Shown: positions 10,201-22,200 of the stretch, one piece after another
Layout of the letters: every line of letters starts with the position of its first letter
How positions within the stretch are numbered: position 1 is the stretch's first letter
Assembly (NCBI GenBank): GCA_013076295.1
Contig: RQOL01000718.1
Coordinates: forward strand, 186,001-250,000
Length of the DNA: 64,000 nt
Source of the DNA: Sanderia malayensis
Taxonomy: Eukaryota; Cnidaria; Scyphozoa; Semaeostomeae; Pelagiidae
Reading direction: 5' to 3'
The notes under the pieces: generated by a model
Databases searched by the model: none
Told to the model about the DNA's origin: nothing
Seen by the model: only the letters and a program-made list of their open reading frames with translations
Position numbers and translations under genes: made by a program

Positions 10201-13200
10201 TTATGAAATTCAAATTATTTTTTCAATCAGAAAAACAGGCGCGATAAGGAAGCCAATTATCAAATCAATCATTGGGGTTAAGGTGCTACTTGAAGTCTAT
10301 TTTAGATTTTAGAAAATTTTAGTCGGAAACGTTGGCTATTACTAAAAGCGGGAACGGGGAACGGTCGGGGAACGGAATAACCTGGGAACGACCGGGGAAC
10401 GGTCGGGAAACGGTCGGGGAATAACCTGGGAACGACCGGGGAACGGTCGGGGAACGGTCGGGGAACGGAAGTATGAAACCGTTTGAAATTTACCAGTTAA
10501 ATAAATGCGGAAACGTTTATAGAACGTTACGAAAGGTTTATCTATTATAACTGTAAATAAAATTTACAGTCTTAATAGGTAAACAAGGTAAAATTTATAG
10601 TTTTAAATAGGTGTTAAATGCAATTTAACAACAATTAATGTGCGATAGAAATTGCAGTTGCGAAATAGCCTCGTGTGCATGTATCAACATGATCCCATAA
10701 GGGCGTGGTTAACGAGCCCACCAGATAGATTGACGGCGGTTATCTCTTTGGCAATTTATTCAAGCCATGTTCGTGCCAAGTTCAGATGCAACAATCATTC
10801 TAAGGCCTAGCGCATAGAACTAGGATTGACTTCTTTGCTATCCACATTTGTACACTGGACTTACGCTGTTTCACTGTACTGAAGAAAGATCAGATAAGCT
10901 ATGGAATTAGTTGGTTTGGTAGGATTGCGCATAAGACAATACAAGGGAGAAAAGAGAGTCGATTTGGTGAGATTGTTCCTTATCACATTTCTTTCGATAT
11001 TGATTGTATACCGAACTTTCGTTATTTTATCAGTCTTCAAACAGACTTCATTGTGTATTGAGGGGTTACCTTGTTACTACAGGGCTGTTCCGGATTATAT
11101 CTCTTCCAGTATTCATTTTGCACTAAACTTTTGTTATTGTAAACAATCCTCAAACTGAGTTCAAATATATATGGAGGGGTCACCTTGGTATTGCAGGCCT
11201 GAGAGCCACAACAGTCTTTTCGATTCATTCGACCAAGATTTTACACCAGCTAGTGCAGCCGTGTGTCCCCTTCAAATTAAGCGTACGCAATGGTCTCCCC
11301 AGAGGCTGATGCTTCGACTATTTTAAATTTGTTTTGGTATTTAACTTTATTTAACTGCCTGTCTGTCGCTTGCCCTTCTCTGTTGTCATTTGGTTTTTGT
11401 AACATATATTGTTCGTTACAAAAATTACCCCTTCGAAGTAAATTGCTACACCTTCTTGACAACCTTGAATTGATTCCTATAATGTAAAGGAAGGTTGGAG
11501 GATTGCTGCTATTTAACCATCCATAAGTGCTATGGTATTTGAAGCTTGGAGTGGTGGAGCACGGGCACGATCAAAGGTCACTTTCCCCAAATCTAGCTTG
11601 TCAAATCAGAATTCATCATGTGGGGCGCAGGGTGGAATGCACGCCATGCTTTCTGTTTGAGCAATTCTGCCCACGCTGTGACTCACGGTTTTCATAGGAT
11701 AAATAATTGTTTCGATGCCTTCTGTCTCGAATATTCTACACCCGGGGATTGCCCGCCATCGCGAAGTGTCATCATCTGCGGGGTGGCTGTCACTTTTCAG
11801 CAAAGTTTATTGGCGGTCTTAGTTAACAAAGAAACTTATCTTTGCAATATCAACAACAGTTCTTGGACTTTCGGACTTTTCATGCTAAAATGGCACTAGA
11901 ATGTTTATTTATGGTTTCCCTAACTTCCCGGATGCGGGTTCATTATCATGGCATATCGCATTTGTCTTAGTTCCTCTTATTTATGTTTTCACTCGTTTTG
12001 TTAGTTGATATATTCGACACCCGCACGAGTGGTAAATATCTTGAGCTGCTATTTCTGGACCCGCAAATCGTTCGGCTCATTGTCATATATGTCAAAGTAG
12101 CATGCGCACATGACATGTCTCCGCTTTCATAAGGACGTAGTGAGCGTCCTGTCCTTGACCATCCTGTTGGGTTAAGGCGTTTTAGTAATCTGCACCAAGG
12201 GTTGCCAATATAGATTTTCAAACCCAATGCTAACAATCCGGTTTTTGTGAATTTATTTTGTTTCGACAATATCTCTCCGGGTGTCGCAACGTGATCTAAT
12301 TTGGTGTTTCTAATTTGCTTCGCTGTATTATATTTTTACTTCCCGTATTTAACCTATCTCCAAGAGGTGCGGTAGTCTGCGTGGCTGTTTTTGTCTTTCC
12401 TCGCACTTTGCCTCTCTGAAGGTATAATGGTTATGTATTTGCATTACCACTGGGCTTTATTTTGGCTGTATTCATGGCCTGCATGTGATATAGTAAGTAA
12501 TTCCCACAGAAGTCAGTCAAGCGCCGTGGTGGCCAGTCCCCACGTGACTCGTACTATCTGGGGTCTCTGCATTTTGTTAACCATATTCTGTATAACATAT
12601 ACTGGTTAGGTATTTGCATTACCACTGGGCTTTATTTTGGCTGTATTCATGGCCTGCATGTGATATAGTAAGTAATTCCCACAGAAGTCAGTCAAGCGCC
12701 GTGGTGGCCAGTCCCCACGTGACTCATACTATCTGGGGTCTCTGCGTTTTGTCAACCATATTCTGTATAACATATAATGGTTGTATTTGCGTTACCACTG
12801 GGCTTTATTTTGGCCTTATTTTGCCAACATGCGTCCTTGTGGCGACTTTAATACCAAAATACTTTGTCATTGGCGGCTTTAATACCCAAATACTTTGTCG
12901 TTGGCGGCTTTAATACCAACATGCGTCCTTCTGGCGACTTTAATACCAACATACGTTGTCGTGGCGGCTTGAATACCCAAATACTTTGTCGTTGGCGGCT
13001 TTAATACCAACATGCGTCCTTCTGGCGACTTTAATACCAACATACGTTGTCGTGGCGGCTTTAATACCAACATGCGTCCTTGTGGCGACTTTACTACCAA
13101 AATACTTTGTCGTTGGCGGCTTTAATACCCAAATACTTTGTCGTTGGCGGCTTTAATGCCAACATGCGTCCTTCTGGCGACTTTAATACCAACATACGTT

Positions 13201-16200
13201 GTCGTGGCGGCTTTAATACCAACATGCGTCCTTGTGGCGACTTTACTACCAAAATACTTTGTCGTTGGCGGCTTTAATACCCAAATACTTTGTCGTTGGC
13301 GGCTTTAATACCAACATGCGTCCTCGTGGCGGGTTCAATACCAACTTGTGTCGCGTTAGCGGCTTGATACCAATTTGTGTCGCGTTGGCGGCTTAATACC
13401 AACTTGTGTCGCGTTGGCGGCTTAATACCAACTTGCATCAATATGCCACTCTTTGGGTTCGTCTGGCCTTATGCCTGCGGCCTTTTTGGCTTTTAGTTTC
13501 CTTAGGAGGCCACCGCCGACTCGCTGAAGTTGGTTGCGGGTGACCTCCATTATGATTTTTTGATTTGCATTTAACTTTACGATTTGTTCCTGACCTGCCA
13601 TTTTGTTAAGCCTTTTTGTTTGGAGGGCGAGGAGAAGTCACTTCCACCTGCTCCCGGGAATAGGCAGTTTTGAAACAGTTCTGACAGAAAGAAACTAATT
13701 ACACTCACGATAATAATAATAATAAGAATAATAATAATAATACGTTCGGTGGGGTCACACTTTGTGTTCTGTGGGCCGAAATTTGCACAGCAAATCGGTG
13801 TCACCGACCGTAAAAGCTTATTCCTACTCAAGCAATCCGGGCCGGTATGCTTAACGCCCAATTTCTTGAGATAACATTAAATAGGTGTTAAATGCAATTT
13901 AACAACAATTAATGTGCGATAGAAATTGCAGTTGCGAAATAGCCTCGTGTGCATGTATCAACATGATCCCATAAGGGCGTGGTTAACGAGCCCACCAGAT
14001 AGATTGACGGCGGTTATCTCTTTGGCAATTTATTCAAGCCATGTTCGTGCCAAGTTCAGATGCAACAATCATTCTAAGGCCTAGCGCATAGAACTAGGAT
14101 TGACTTCTCCCACCCACCCTGTCCTCTATTATTATTTGTTTGAGTTTATATTATGATTTCTCGTCATTAGTCTGCAGTTTAACCAGTCCGGTTATTACTG
14201 CCAGGTGTATCGGCCGAAATTTGCACAGCAAACCGGTGTCACCGACCGTAAAAGCTTATTTCTACTCAAGCAATCCGGGCCGGTATGCTTAACGCCCAAT
14301 TTCTTGAGATAACATTAATGAAAAAATATACTATGCCCGGCTATCTAGAAAACATGGAGTGTGGAATAGTGGAATGGAATGGAATGGAGTGATGGAATGA
14401 AATTGAAAACATGGAATGAAATTGAAAACATGGATTGACATGGAAAACATGGAATGGTGTGGAAAACATGGAATGATATGGAAAACATGGAATGAAATGG
14501 AATGAAATGGAAAACATGGAATGACATAGAAAACATGGAATGATTTTCAAAAATTTTAATGGGAAACTATATGATATATTGTAGCAAAATATACATGTTT
14601 GTGTTCTTCTATATCGTTTAACCCTTATCTTAGCATGAGCTTTGATCTATTACGTATAAATTACGAATAAACCCATCCAAGTCATTCACATGTCACACTT
14701 TACGAGAGCATTTTATAAATGGGAAGGATGCTGTTTGTGTTCATGTTTCTATGCAAAACAACCGGCATTTTTTCACAAAATACAAGTATAGGTATTGTCA
14801 GTGCTGTGGTGAGAACCAATCAGAATATTTAAATAGTTTTTGTCGTGTTTTTCTGAATTTAATAATTTTCTGTTTCGATTACGGGCTTGAAACTTGCAGT
14901 CGAATAAATGACGCAGTTGTCGCCGGAGTATGATGTGTCAAGCACCGATATTGGTGCTAGAATGACCTTGGCGAACAATACTGAATCAAAAACAAGTAAA
15001 AAAAACTTGTGTATGCCAACTACTATAAGAATATACAACAATATGGACAACTTCGTGCTTTCTCATGTTTGAATAAATTAAATTCAAAGCTGATAATTTT
15101 TCAACAAAACGAAATGCAAACACTTTTAACTAGCGAAGAAAACATTTATTTTATAATGTGAAACTACAACTAAGAGAGTTTCCTTACAAGGTATATCATA
15201 AGTATATTTAGTATCTGATGAACAAAATAGTAACGGAATGAATAGAAATTATGTAACGAGTCAAATGGCAATTGGCATAGGCACTTGGATGCCAAATTCT
15301 GTCAGCAGTCTTTCAAAGTGTTCCCTTCGCAAAAATTTTACAAATTGGAGAGGCAATTTTAAGTTGTTCCTGTGAAATGCAGGGTATTTTCTTTGCACAC
15401 ACGCCAGCCTCATGTGAAAATGTATGTTTTGAGCAATCGGCGTTTGCATTATCTGCCCTGTTTGTCTGTCTCGGCACTCTCTGATGTCTTTGTAGACGAT
15501 GATATTTTGATCATCGATATTTTGACATCTCGATATTTTGTCATCGTCGAACAAGGTGAATGAGAACTGGATATACTCTTGCATCAAAGCGTATCGTGGC
15601 TTATTTGTGACCCCTTTGAATTCGACAATATGTTTGTGGCCAGTAACACTTTGAAGAAGATGTGCTTCTTTGGCAAACTCTTTTTCGTAACCGCTTGCGT
15701 TGATCGGTCTTTTAACAACGACGTCCATCGTCTCTCTTGTGTTTGGATCACTATATCGTGCATAGTCTACGCTACCAAAAGAACCTTGCCCAATTTGGCG
15801 CATGTCTTTTAAAGCATACCAATCGAACTTTGCGACATCAGCGAATGGATCTTTTATCGATTTTCGTACTGGAAGCTTCGGAAGATTGAAATTAGAAGAC
15901 ATATTCTATTTTGTGTGTGTACTGTTTGCCAGAAAATGTCAGAGTGGCGAGTGCGTGGTGGAGAGAGGGAGTAGAGTAGCATATCTTTTAACACACGTGT
16001 GCTTTGTATCCACGGCTTTCCATTTTCTGCCCCTATGTATTTTTTCACAAGTTACTTGAAGTGAAGCCGCTTTTTGTGTTATGTCCCCCGCTTAAAATTA
16101 TCAAGTCGGTGTGAAGTCTTGATTTTAGTTGTTCCTTTGGATATATCTTTTTAACCGAAAAAACTTCTAGCACCAATATCGGTGCTTGACACATCATACT

Positions 16201-19200
16201 CCGGTGACAACTGCGTCATTTATTCGACTGCAAGTTTCAAACCCGTAATCGAAACAGAAAATTTTTAAATTCAGAAAAACACGACAAAAACTATTTAACT
16301 ATTCTTATTGGTTCTCACCACAGCACTGACAATACCTATACTTGTATTTTGTGAAAAAATGCCGGTTGTTTTGCATAGAAACATGAACACAAACAGCATC
16401 CTTCCCATTTATAAAATGCTCTCGTAAAGTGTGACATGTGAATGACTTGGATGGGTTTATTCGTAATTTATACGTAATAGATCAAAGCTCATGCTAAGAT
16501 AAGGGTTAAACGATATAGAAGAACACAAACATGTATATTTTGCTACAATATATCATATAGTTTCCCATTAAAATTTTTGAAAATCATTCCATGCTTTCCA
16601 TGTCATTCCATGTTTTCCATTTCATTCCATGTTTTCCATATCATTCCATGTTTTCCATATCATTCCGTGTTTTCCATGTCATTCCATGTTTTCAATTTCA
16701 TTCCATCACTCCATTCCATTCCATTCCATTCCACTCCATCATTCCACACTCCATGTTTTCTAGATAGCCTACTATGCCCCATGAAACAAACTCGAAGAAT
16801 GTAGAAAGGATGCGCCATCTTATAACATAGGTACGCGAAGTCTACGCACGTCATCTCTTCCTAGCAAATATGAACACAGCACACACTAACACCTGGCAGT
16901 TACAACAAGTACCATGCTTCCCTAATTTCCCCTCATTCGAGTTTTGCCAGTAACACAAACTCCACCTCTTGCTGAAAATAACAGTGAGTTTTATTTAAAC
17001 AAGATAAAGTTTTAAAGTTTAGTAATAGCCAGCAAAACATTTATTAGATCTTTCATAGAATGACTATGTCATTTCGAAATGTGTTTGCCAGGGGGTTTCT
17101 CACCGTAGCACGTTTAGTTAGATTCAAAGAGTAAAGTACGCGTGAAACCTGTCGAGCAACACTCCTGAGAGGCAGAACAAAAGACGAAAAAACAAAAGCT
17201 TCTGACACCGATGACAAAGGCCAGTAAGAGGCAAACAAAGGGAGGAAGAGAAGAGTCGTCGAAAAGGAGAAAAGTGGAAATATGATAGACCAGCATATAC
17301 TGGCGGAAGGTACCACCTTCGGGCGGAGAAATTCAAACCACTATTTTCAAGTAGTCCTGTACCCCAGTATTTAGAAATGTGATGGTAAACGGGCCGCTGC
17401 TGGGGTTTAAGGGGTAAACACGGGGGTTAAACATGACTTTTACCTCTGCGGAGGAGTAATATCTATATTTACCTTCTAACATGCAACAAAAGAAAATTAC
17501 GTAGTAAATAAAATTGTTTAATGGCTATATGTGGAGGAATGATGCATTAAAAGGTGTTTCAATGGGTCACGTGACTCATTAGCACCCTTTTGACCATATA
17601 TGGTAAACACGTGTACAGCCATAAAAACTGGCTGAAAAATTACTTTTTGTACTTAGAAACTGTGCAGCATCTCATTTCACATATTCCTTTTAAGAAAGTA
17701 TCATAGTAAAGGTGTTTTAAACTGTCACGTGATCAATAAAACTCTTTTATAATGTATTGTAATCGGGTTAAATCTGTATATATAGTATTGGATACTTTAA
17801 ATAAAACAGATTGATTTTAGCACACTAAAGGCCTCTGATGTGTATCTCTGATGATAAAATTTAGTTAGAAGGGCGCTAGTGTGCTAAAATCAATTTGACG
17901 CCCGTTTTCTCGCATCCGCCTCCTTTACAGTATTAATCAAAATCAAAAATATCTTTTAGCGTTGAATATGCGTGGGATAGCGATAGCAGTTCCATGAAGC
18001 AAGAAGTACCTGCATCTAGAGTCGTAGAGTTAATAACTAAATTTGTTATACGTATAGTTTGGTAAATACCTCATTCACATCATTCACTGATAGTGTTTTC
18101 GTCATCGCTTTCGTTCTCGTATTGAAGGATCAGTTCTTCATCGTCATGCAACAACAAATCCGCTAACTCATCAGGAAAAGCTTCTTCGATCCAGATACCT
18201 CAACAAAGAAATTATTGTGAGGTCACACTCTGCAGATGTCGATATATTGGTGATCCTTCTGGGCGTATTGGAACAGCAAGATCTTGGAACGAGATCTTTG
18301 ATTTTGGAACGAGTCTCCATCGCAAAGTAGTGAAGTTAAGCAATATCGATTTGGGTTTAGCGAACAGAATGTGTATCATTGGCTTCCATGCATTTACTGG
18401 CAACGACTACGTATCTTCATTTTTCCGGAAAGGTAAAGCTGCTTGCTGGAAAGTTTTAGAGAAAAATGAAAAGTTTATTGAAACTTTTACAACACTTAGA
18501 TCCAGCTGGAAACTGTCAAAAAGTGTAACTGAAAACCTGGAGGAGTATGTTTGCTCTTTATATGGCTCTCGTCAAAAGGAAATCAATAATGTACGAAACA
18601 CGCTTTTCGAAACAAAGTATCTTGGACAGAACAAGTCGATCGACTTATCATTGCTACCTCCCTGCCAATCATTACATATACTGCGTGCCAATATTATTGC
18701 GAGAATATGAAAACTTGCTGATCACAGACATTTTGAACTGCCAAATCTCTGCGAACATGGATGGGATGAAAACAACGAAGTTCGTTGGATCGAAGAAGCT
18801 TTTCCTGATGAGTTAGCGGATTTGTTGTTGCATGACAATGAAGAACTGATCCTTCAATACGAGAACGAAAGCGATGACGAAAATACTATCAGTGAATGAT
18901 GTGAATGAGGTATTTACCAAACTATACGTATAACAAATTTAGTTATTGACTCTATGACTCTAGATGCAGGTACTTCTTGCTTCATGGAACTGCTATCGCT
19001 ATCCCACGCATATTCAACGCTAAAAGATATTTTTGATTTTGATTAATACTGTAAAGAAGGCGGATGCGAGAAAACGGGCGTCAAATTGATTTTAGCACAC
19101 TAGCGCCCTTCTAACTAAATTTTATCATCAGAGATACACATCAGAGGCCTTTAGTGTGCTAAAATCAATCTGTTTTATTTAAAGTATCCAATACTATATA

Positions 19201-22200
19201 TACAGATTTAACCCGGTTACAATACATTATAAAAGAGTTTTATTGATCACGTGACAGTTTAAAACACCTTTACTATGATACTTTCTTAAAAGGAATATGT
19301 GAAATGAGATGCTGCACAGTTTCTAAGTACAAAAAGTAATTTTTCAGCCAGTTTCTACGGCTGTACACGTGTTTACCATATATGGTTAAAAGGGTGCTAA
19401 TGAGTCACGCGACCCATTGAAACACCTTTTAATGCATCATTCCTCCACATATAGCCATTAAACAATTTTATTTACTACGTAATTTCCTTTTGTCGCATGT
19501 TAGAAGATAAATACAGATATTACTCCTCCGCAGAGGTAAAAGTCATGTTTAACCCCCGTGTTTACCCCTTAAACCCCAGCAGCGGCCCGTTTACCATCAC
19601 ATTTCTAAATACTGGGGTACAGGACTACTTGAAAATAGTGGTTTGAATTTCTCCGCCCGAAGGTGGTACCTTCCGCCAGTATATGCTGGTCTATGAGATT
19701 AAAACCCACCGTCTGGTCCGCCTGACGATGTTGTTGTACCTGCCGAGACCACAGGTTCTATCGCGACCGAACATCAGGACAATTGGTTTGCAATTGCAGC
19801 CCGTATCCGCAAAATGTTCATTTTCATTTTAAGATTAATTGCATTTTGTTAAGATACCCAAATTTCTGTGGTCAAATGACTGCCATAAACAGAGATTGTA
19901 TTGCATTTCTTTCGGCAAAACACTTTGAACGGTTATCTTCTGACTTTGGGTTTGATGTTAATTTTCTGGTGTAAGCTTAATCTCATTTTCTGGTTACTCA
20001 TATTTTCGTTTATTATACTGTTCTGTTCTGTTGACATTTTCTTATGAAATAAGTCTCAATAAATTTTAAAAAATCCTATATTCTAATTATATATGTCTTA
20101 CATGAACATGATACTCAATCACATTTTTCTAATTCTACATATCTCATACATTGAATTCTGTATATTCTCGGTTTTAAAGTGTATTTCTTGTTATTTCATT
20201 CTTCCAGTTTGTTTCATGGGGCATAGTATATTTTTTTCATTATATGTTATTGGTTTTAGACGAGTCATTAATTCTGAATTACAGTCAACCCCCTGACCAC
20301 TAAATTATTGGTTCTGAATAGACATCGTTGACAGCTCGCATTGGACGGAGTGATGATACAAACAGCAAATCGGAAGTCATCAAAGCTGGCGATATTCACA
20401 TTCACAAAATGCATCTGGTCTTTCCTTGTTTATCACGGGTTAGAGCACGTGTGGTTTAACCAAGTTTAATGGACAGGCACCCCACTGCTCGCTGTTGCCC
20501 CATGCAGCATACCTCCCCAGTGGGAGATCAATTGGCTTCGTATTACATTCGTGCTGCATGCTTGCCGAATTGCTGCTTGGTTTTATTGTTCCCCACCCTC
20601 CCTGGTCCCCTAATATCTGTCTCTTTTTTCATCTCCATTCTTTCTACCTGCCCTTTAGTCTTTGCTTCTCCTGTGCTCCACACTATCTTCCGACATCTGT
20701 CGGACAAGGTGCATTGCCCGGAAATCTGTGCTTTCCCTAGCCAATCACCTGACAGTAAGTACAGTAGTCCGCAGGCAAATCAGGGCAGTGCACAGATGCC
20801 CAATTTTCCTGCAAGTCGATCACCACTCTGGTTGTGGCTCGGTTGGGGTTGGACATTAACATACATTAAAACTATAAAGTTTACCTTGTTTACCTATTAA
20901 GACTGTAAATTTTATTTACAGTTATAATAGATAAACGTTTCGTAACGTTCTATAAACGTTTCCGCATTTATTTAACTGGTAAATTTCAAACGGTTTCATA
21001 CTTCCGTTCCCCGACCGTTCCCCGACCGTTCCCCGGTCGTTCCCAGGTTATTCCCCGATCGTTCCCCGACAGTTCCCCGGTCGTTCCCAGGTTATTCCGT
21101 TCCCCGACCGTTCCCCGTTCCCGCTTTTAGTAATAGCCGGAAACGTTGGCATTTGGAATTTATGGTAGTACTCCCTACTGTTTTAGGAGGAATTTTTGGT
21201 CTCGTGTACATGGGCCCTTAGCTAAGAGATTATATTCTGCGAGTTGTTAATTACGAGTTGGGAGTTTTGAGCAGAAAAACAAATAATTGTATGCTTTCCA
21301 ATTCGAAATATATCTCTAATTACATGCAAAAGAAGTTAAAATAACAAGAGTTGTGCTTGTGCTAAATGTTAAAAGCATACTTTCTTTACAAAAACAGATA
21401 AATCTTTAGAAAAACAAAAAGTGCTAAAGAGTGCCATTCTCTTTCGGAAAAACGTTTTAATAAAGTCTCTGTCTTTGTAACGTTCATGGTAACGGTTGCC
21501 TGTTACGTCGTTTCTTTATTCTCAAAAACCGAAAAACATGGCCCTGGATCGTAAAATGCAGTACCCTTGCCATTTGAGAAAATATGAACAACAAATGTAT
21601 TAAATGTATCCTGCTTCAAATAGCTACGTTCTTCTTACTTTTTGACTCGCGAAGCGCATGCGCAAGCGAGTATATGTTGGTGAGTGGGGAAAAATGTTGT
21701 GTTCTGTGTCTGTGTCAGTGTCTGTGTTTCTGTTTACTTTGCCCATATAAGGTATGTGCCTCAGATTCAAACGTTCACTTTTGATTTGAAGTGAGGCTAC
21801 CAAGCATGATGTTGCAAGTTTTTCATTGGATAAAATGTAAACTTGTTGAAACAACAAACAACATGACGTACCATGCTAGATGCTGGGCAGGGGGGGGGAC
21901 CACGAGCACGATCGCGCACGGAGACGGGGAGCATTTTTGACTCGTTGTTGGAAGCATCAGGAGAAAAGAAGAAAGTTTTCTAGCTGTATGCTTATGCAAC
22001 TAATACAACAATTATAGTATTTCATTTTTGTTTTGGAAACTGAAAGTTTTTTAACCTTGATGAAACAAGATCGAAAACTGAAGTCAAAATGTTTGCTTGA
22101 GTGGTGTCAAAACAAATGTTTTTTGAATTTGCTGCGTTCAATCCTGAAAATTAAATCCAGGGTATTCAGTTTTGCTCAAGCTCAACTTTTAGGCTCGCAA

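Larger units (their letters stand above)
14339..16769. mobile_element. Palindromic Mutator-like element (2,431 bp) carrying a kinase-like ORF
   Basis: The ends GGCTATCTAGAAAACATGGA and their complement are followed by about 620-bp inverted arms (14339-14962 and 16164-16769). A perfect 10-bp target duplication TACTATGCCC flanks it (14329-14338 and 16770-16779). The GGCTAT terminus is shared with the 10334-21138 element, so the two probably belong to one superfamily (MULE-like). The arms contain ATGGAATGAAATGGAAAAC-type tandem repeats, and the unique centre (14963-16163) holds the kinase-like ORF. Confidence 0.85.
14314..20255. mobile_element. Interrupted element with ~45-bp inverted ends, host of two palindromic insertions
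   Basis: Removing the insertion at 14339-16769 joins AATGAAAAAATATACTATGC to CCCATGAAACAAACTCGAAG. The reverse complement of this joined sequence is found at about 20200-20250, so an older element appears to have spanned this interval. Its outer limits and target duplication are unclear. It contained the coding fragment at 19783-19974, and both the kinase element and the 17285-19694 palindrome inserted into it. Confidence 0.45.
10334..21138. mobile_element. 10.8-kb Mutator-like composite element with 9-bp target duplication
   Basis: The termini GGCTATTACTAAAAGCGGGA and their reverse complement bound the element. The inverted arms extend about 270 bp (to about 10605 and from about 20866). Perfect 9-bp direct repeats GGAAACGTT flank it (10325-10333 and 21139-21147), the target-site length of Mutator-like elements (MULEs). 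The sub-terminal regions are tandem runs of GGGGAACGGTC-type units. No transposase was recognised inside; the interior is filled by duplicated segments, a minisatellite, two palindromic elements and ORF fragments. It sits in intron 1 of ML gene B and inside the Harbinger-like MITE. Confidence 0.85.
9792..21217. mobile_element. Harbinger-like MITE split by a 10.8-kb insertion
   Basis: The left end (AAGCCCCATGTACACGAG from 9792) is the inverse of the right end (CTCGTGTACATGGGCCC ending at 21217). TTA flanks both ends (9789-9791 and 21218-21220), fitting the 3-bp TWA target duplication of PIF/Harbinger elements. Apart from about 530 bp on the left and 79 bp on the right, the interior is the Mutator-like element at 10334-21138. 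A hairpin partner of the left end (CCCGTGTACATGG near 9868) suggests that the original MITE was itself palindromic. Confidence 0.6.

Noticed and set aside
12879..13277. Open frames encoding repeated NTNMRP-like peptides on both strands
   Set aside because: The repeat unit length is a multiple of three, so open frames arise automatically. There is no start or splice context.
12817..13440. CRISPR-like array of ~30-bp repeats
   Set aside because: Units are directly abutting with no unique spacers, subtypes differ throughout, and the context is an animal transposon. It is a minisatellite.
10603..14108. LTR retrotransposon with 232-bp LTRs
   Set aside because: The direct repeats lack TG...CA ends, target duplications, a primer-binding site and any gag/pol sequence between them.
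14341..14550. Phe/His/Ser/Met-rich ORFs here and at 16577-16804
   Set aside because: Translations of the ATGGAATG tandem arrays in both arms of a palindromic transposon.
20469..20900. 143-codon ORF with hydrophobic stretches
   Set aside because: Overlaps other open frames, has no motif, lies inside a transposon and has no splice or promoter support.
10334..21138. Maverick/Polinton or virus-like element
   Set aside because: It is large with long inverted repeats, but the target duplication is 9 bp rather than 6. No polymerase, integrase, ATPase or capsid-like sequence was seen.
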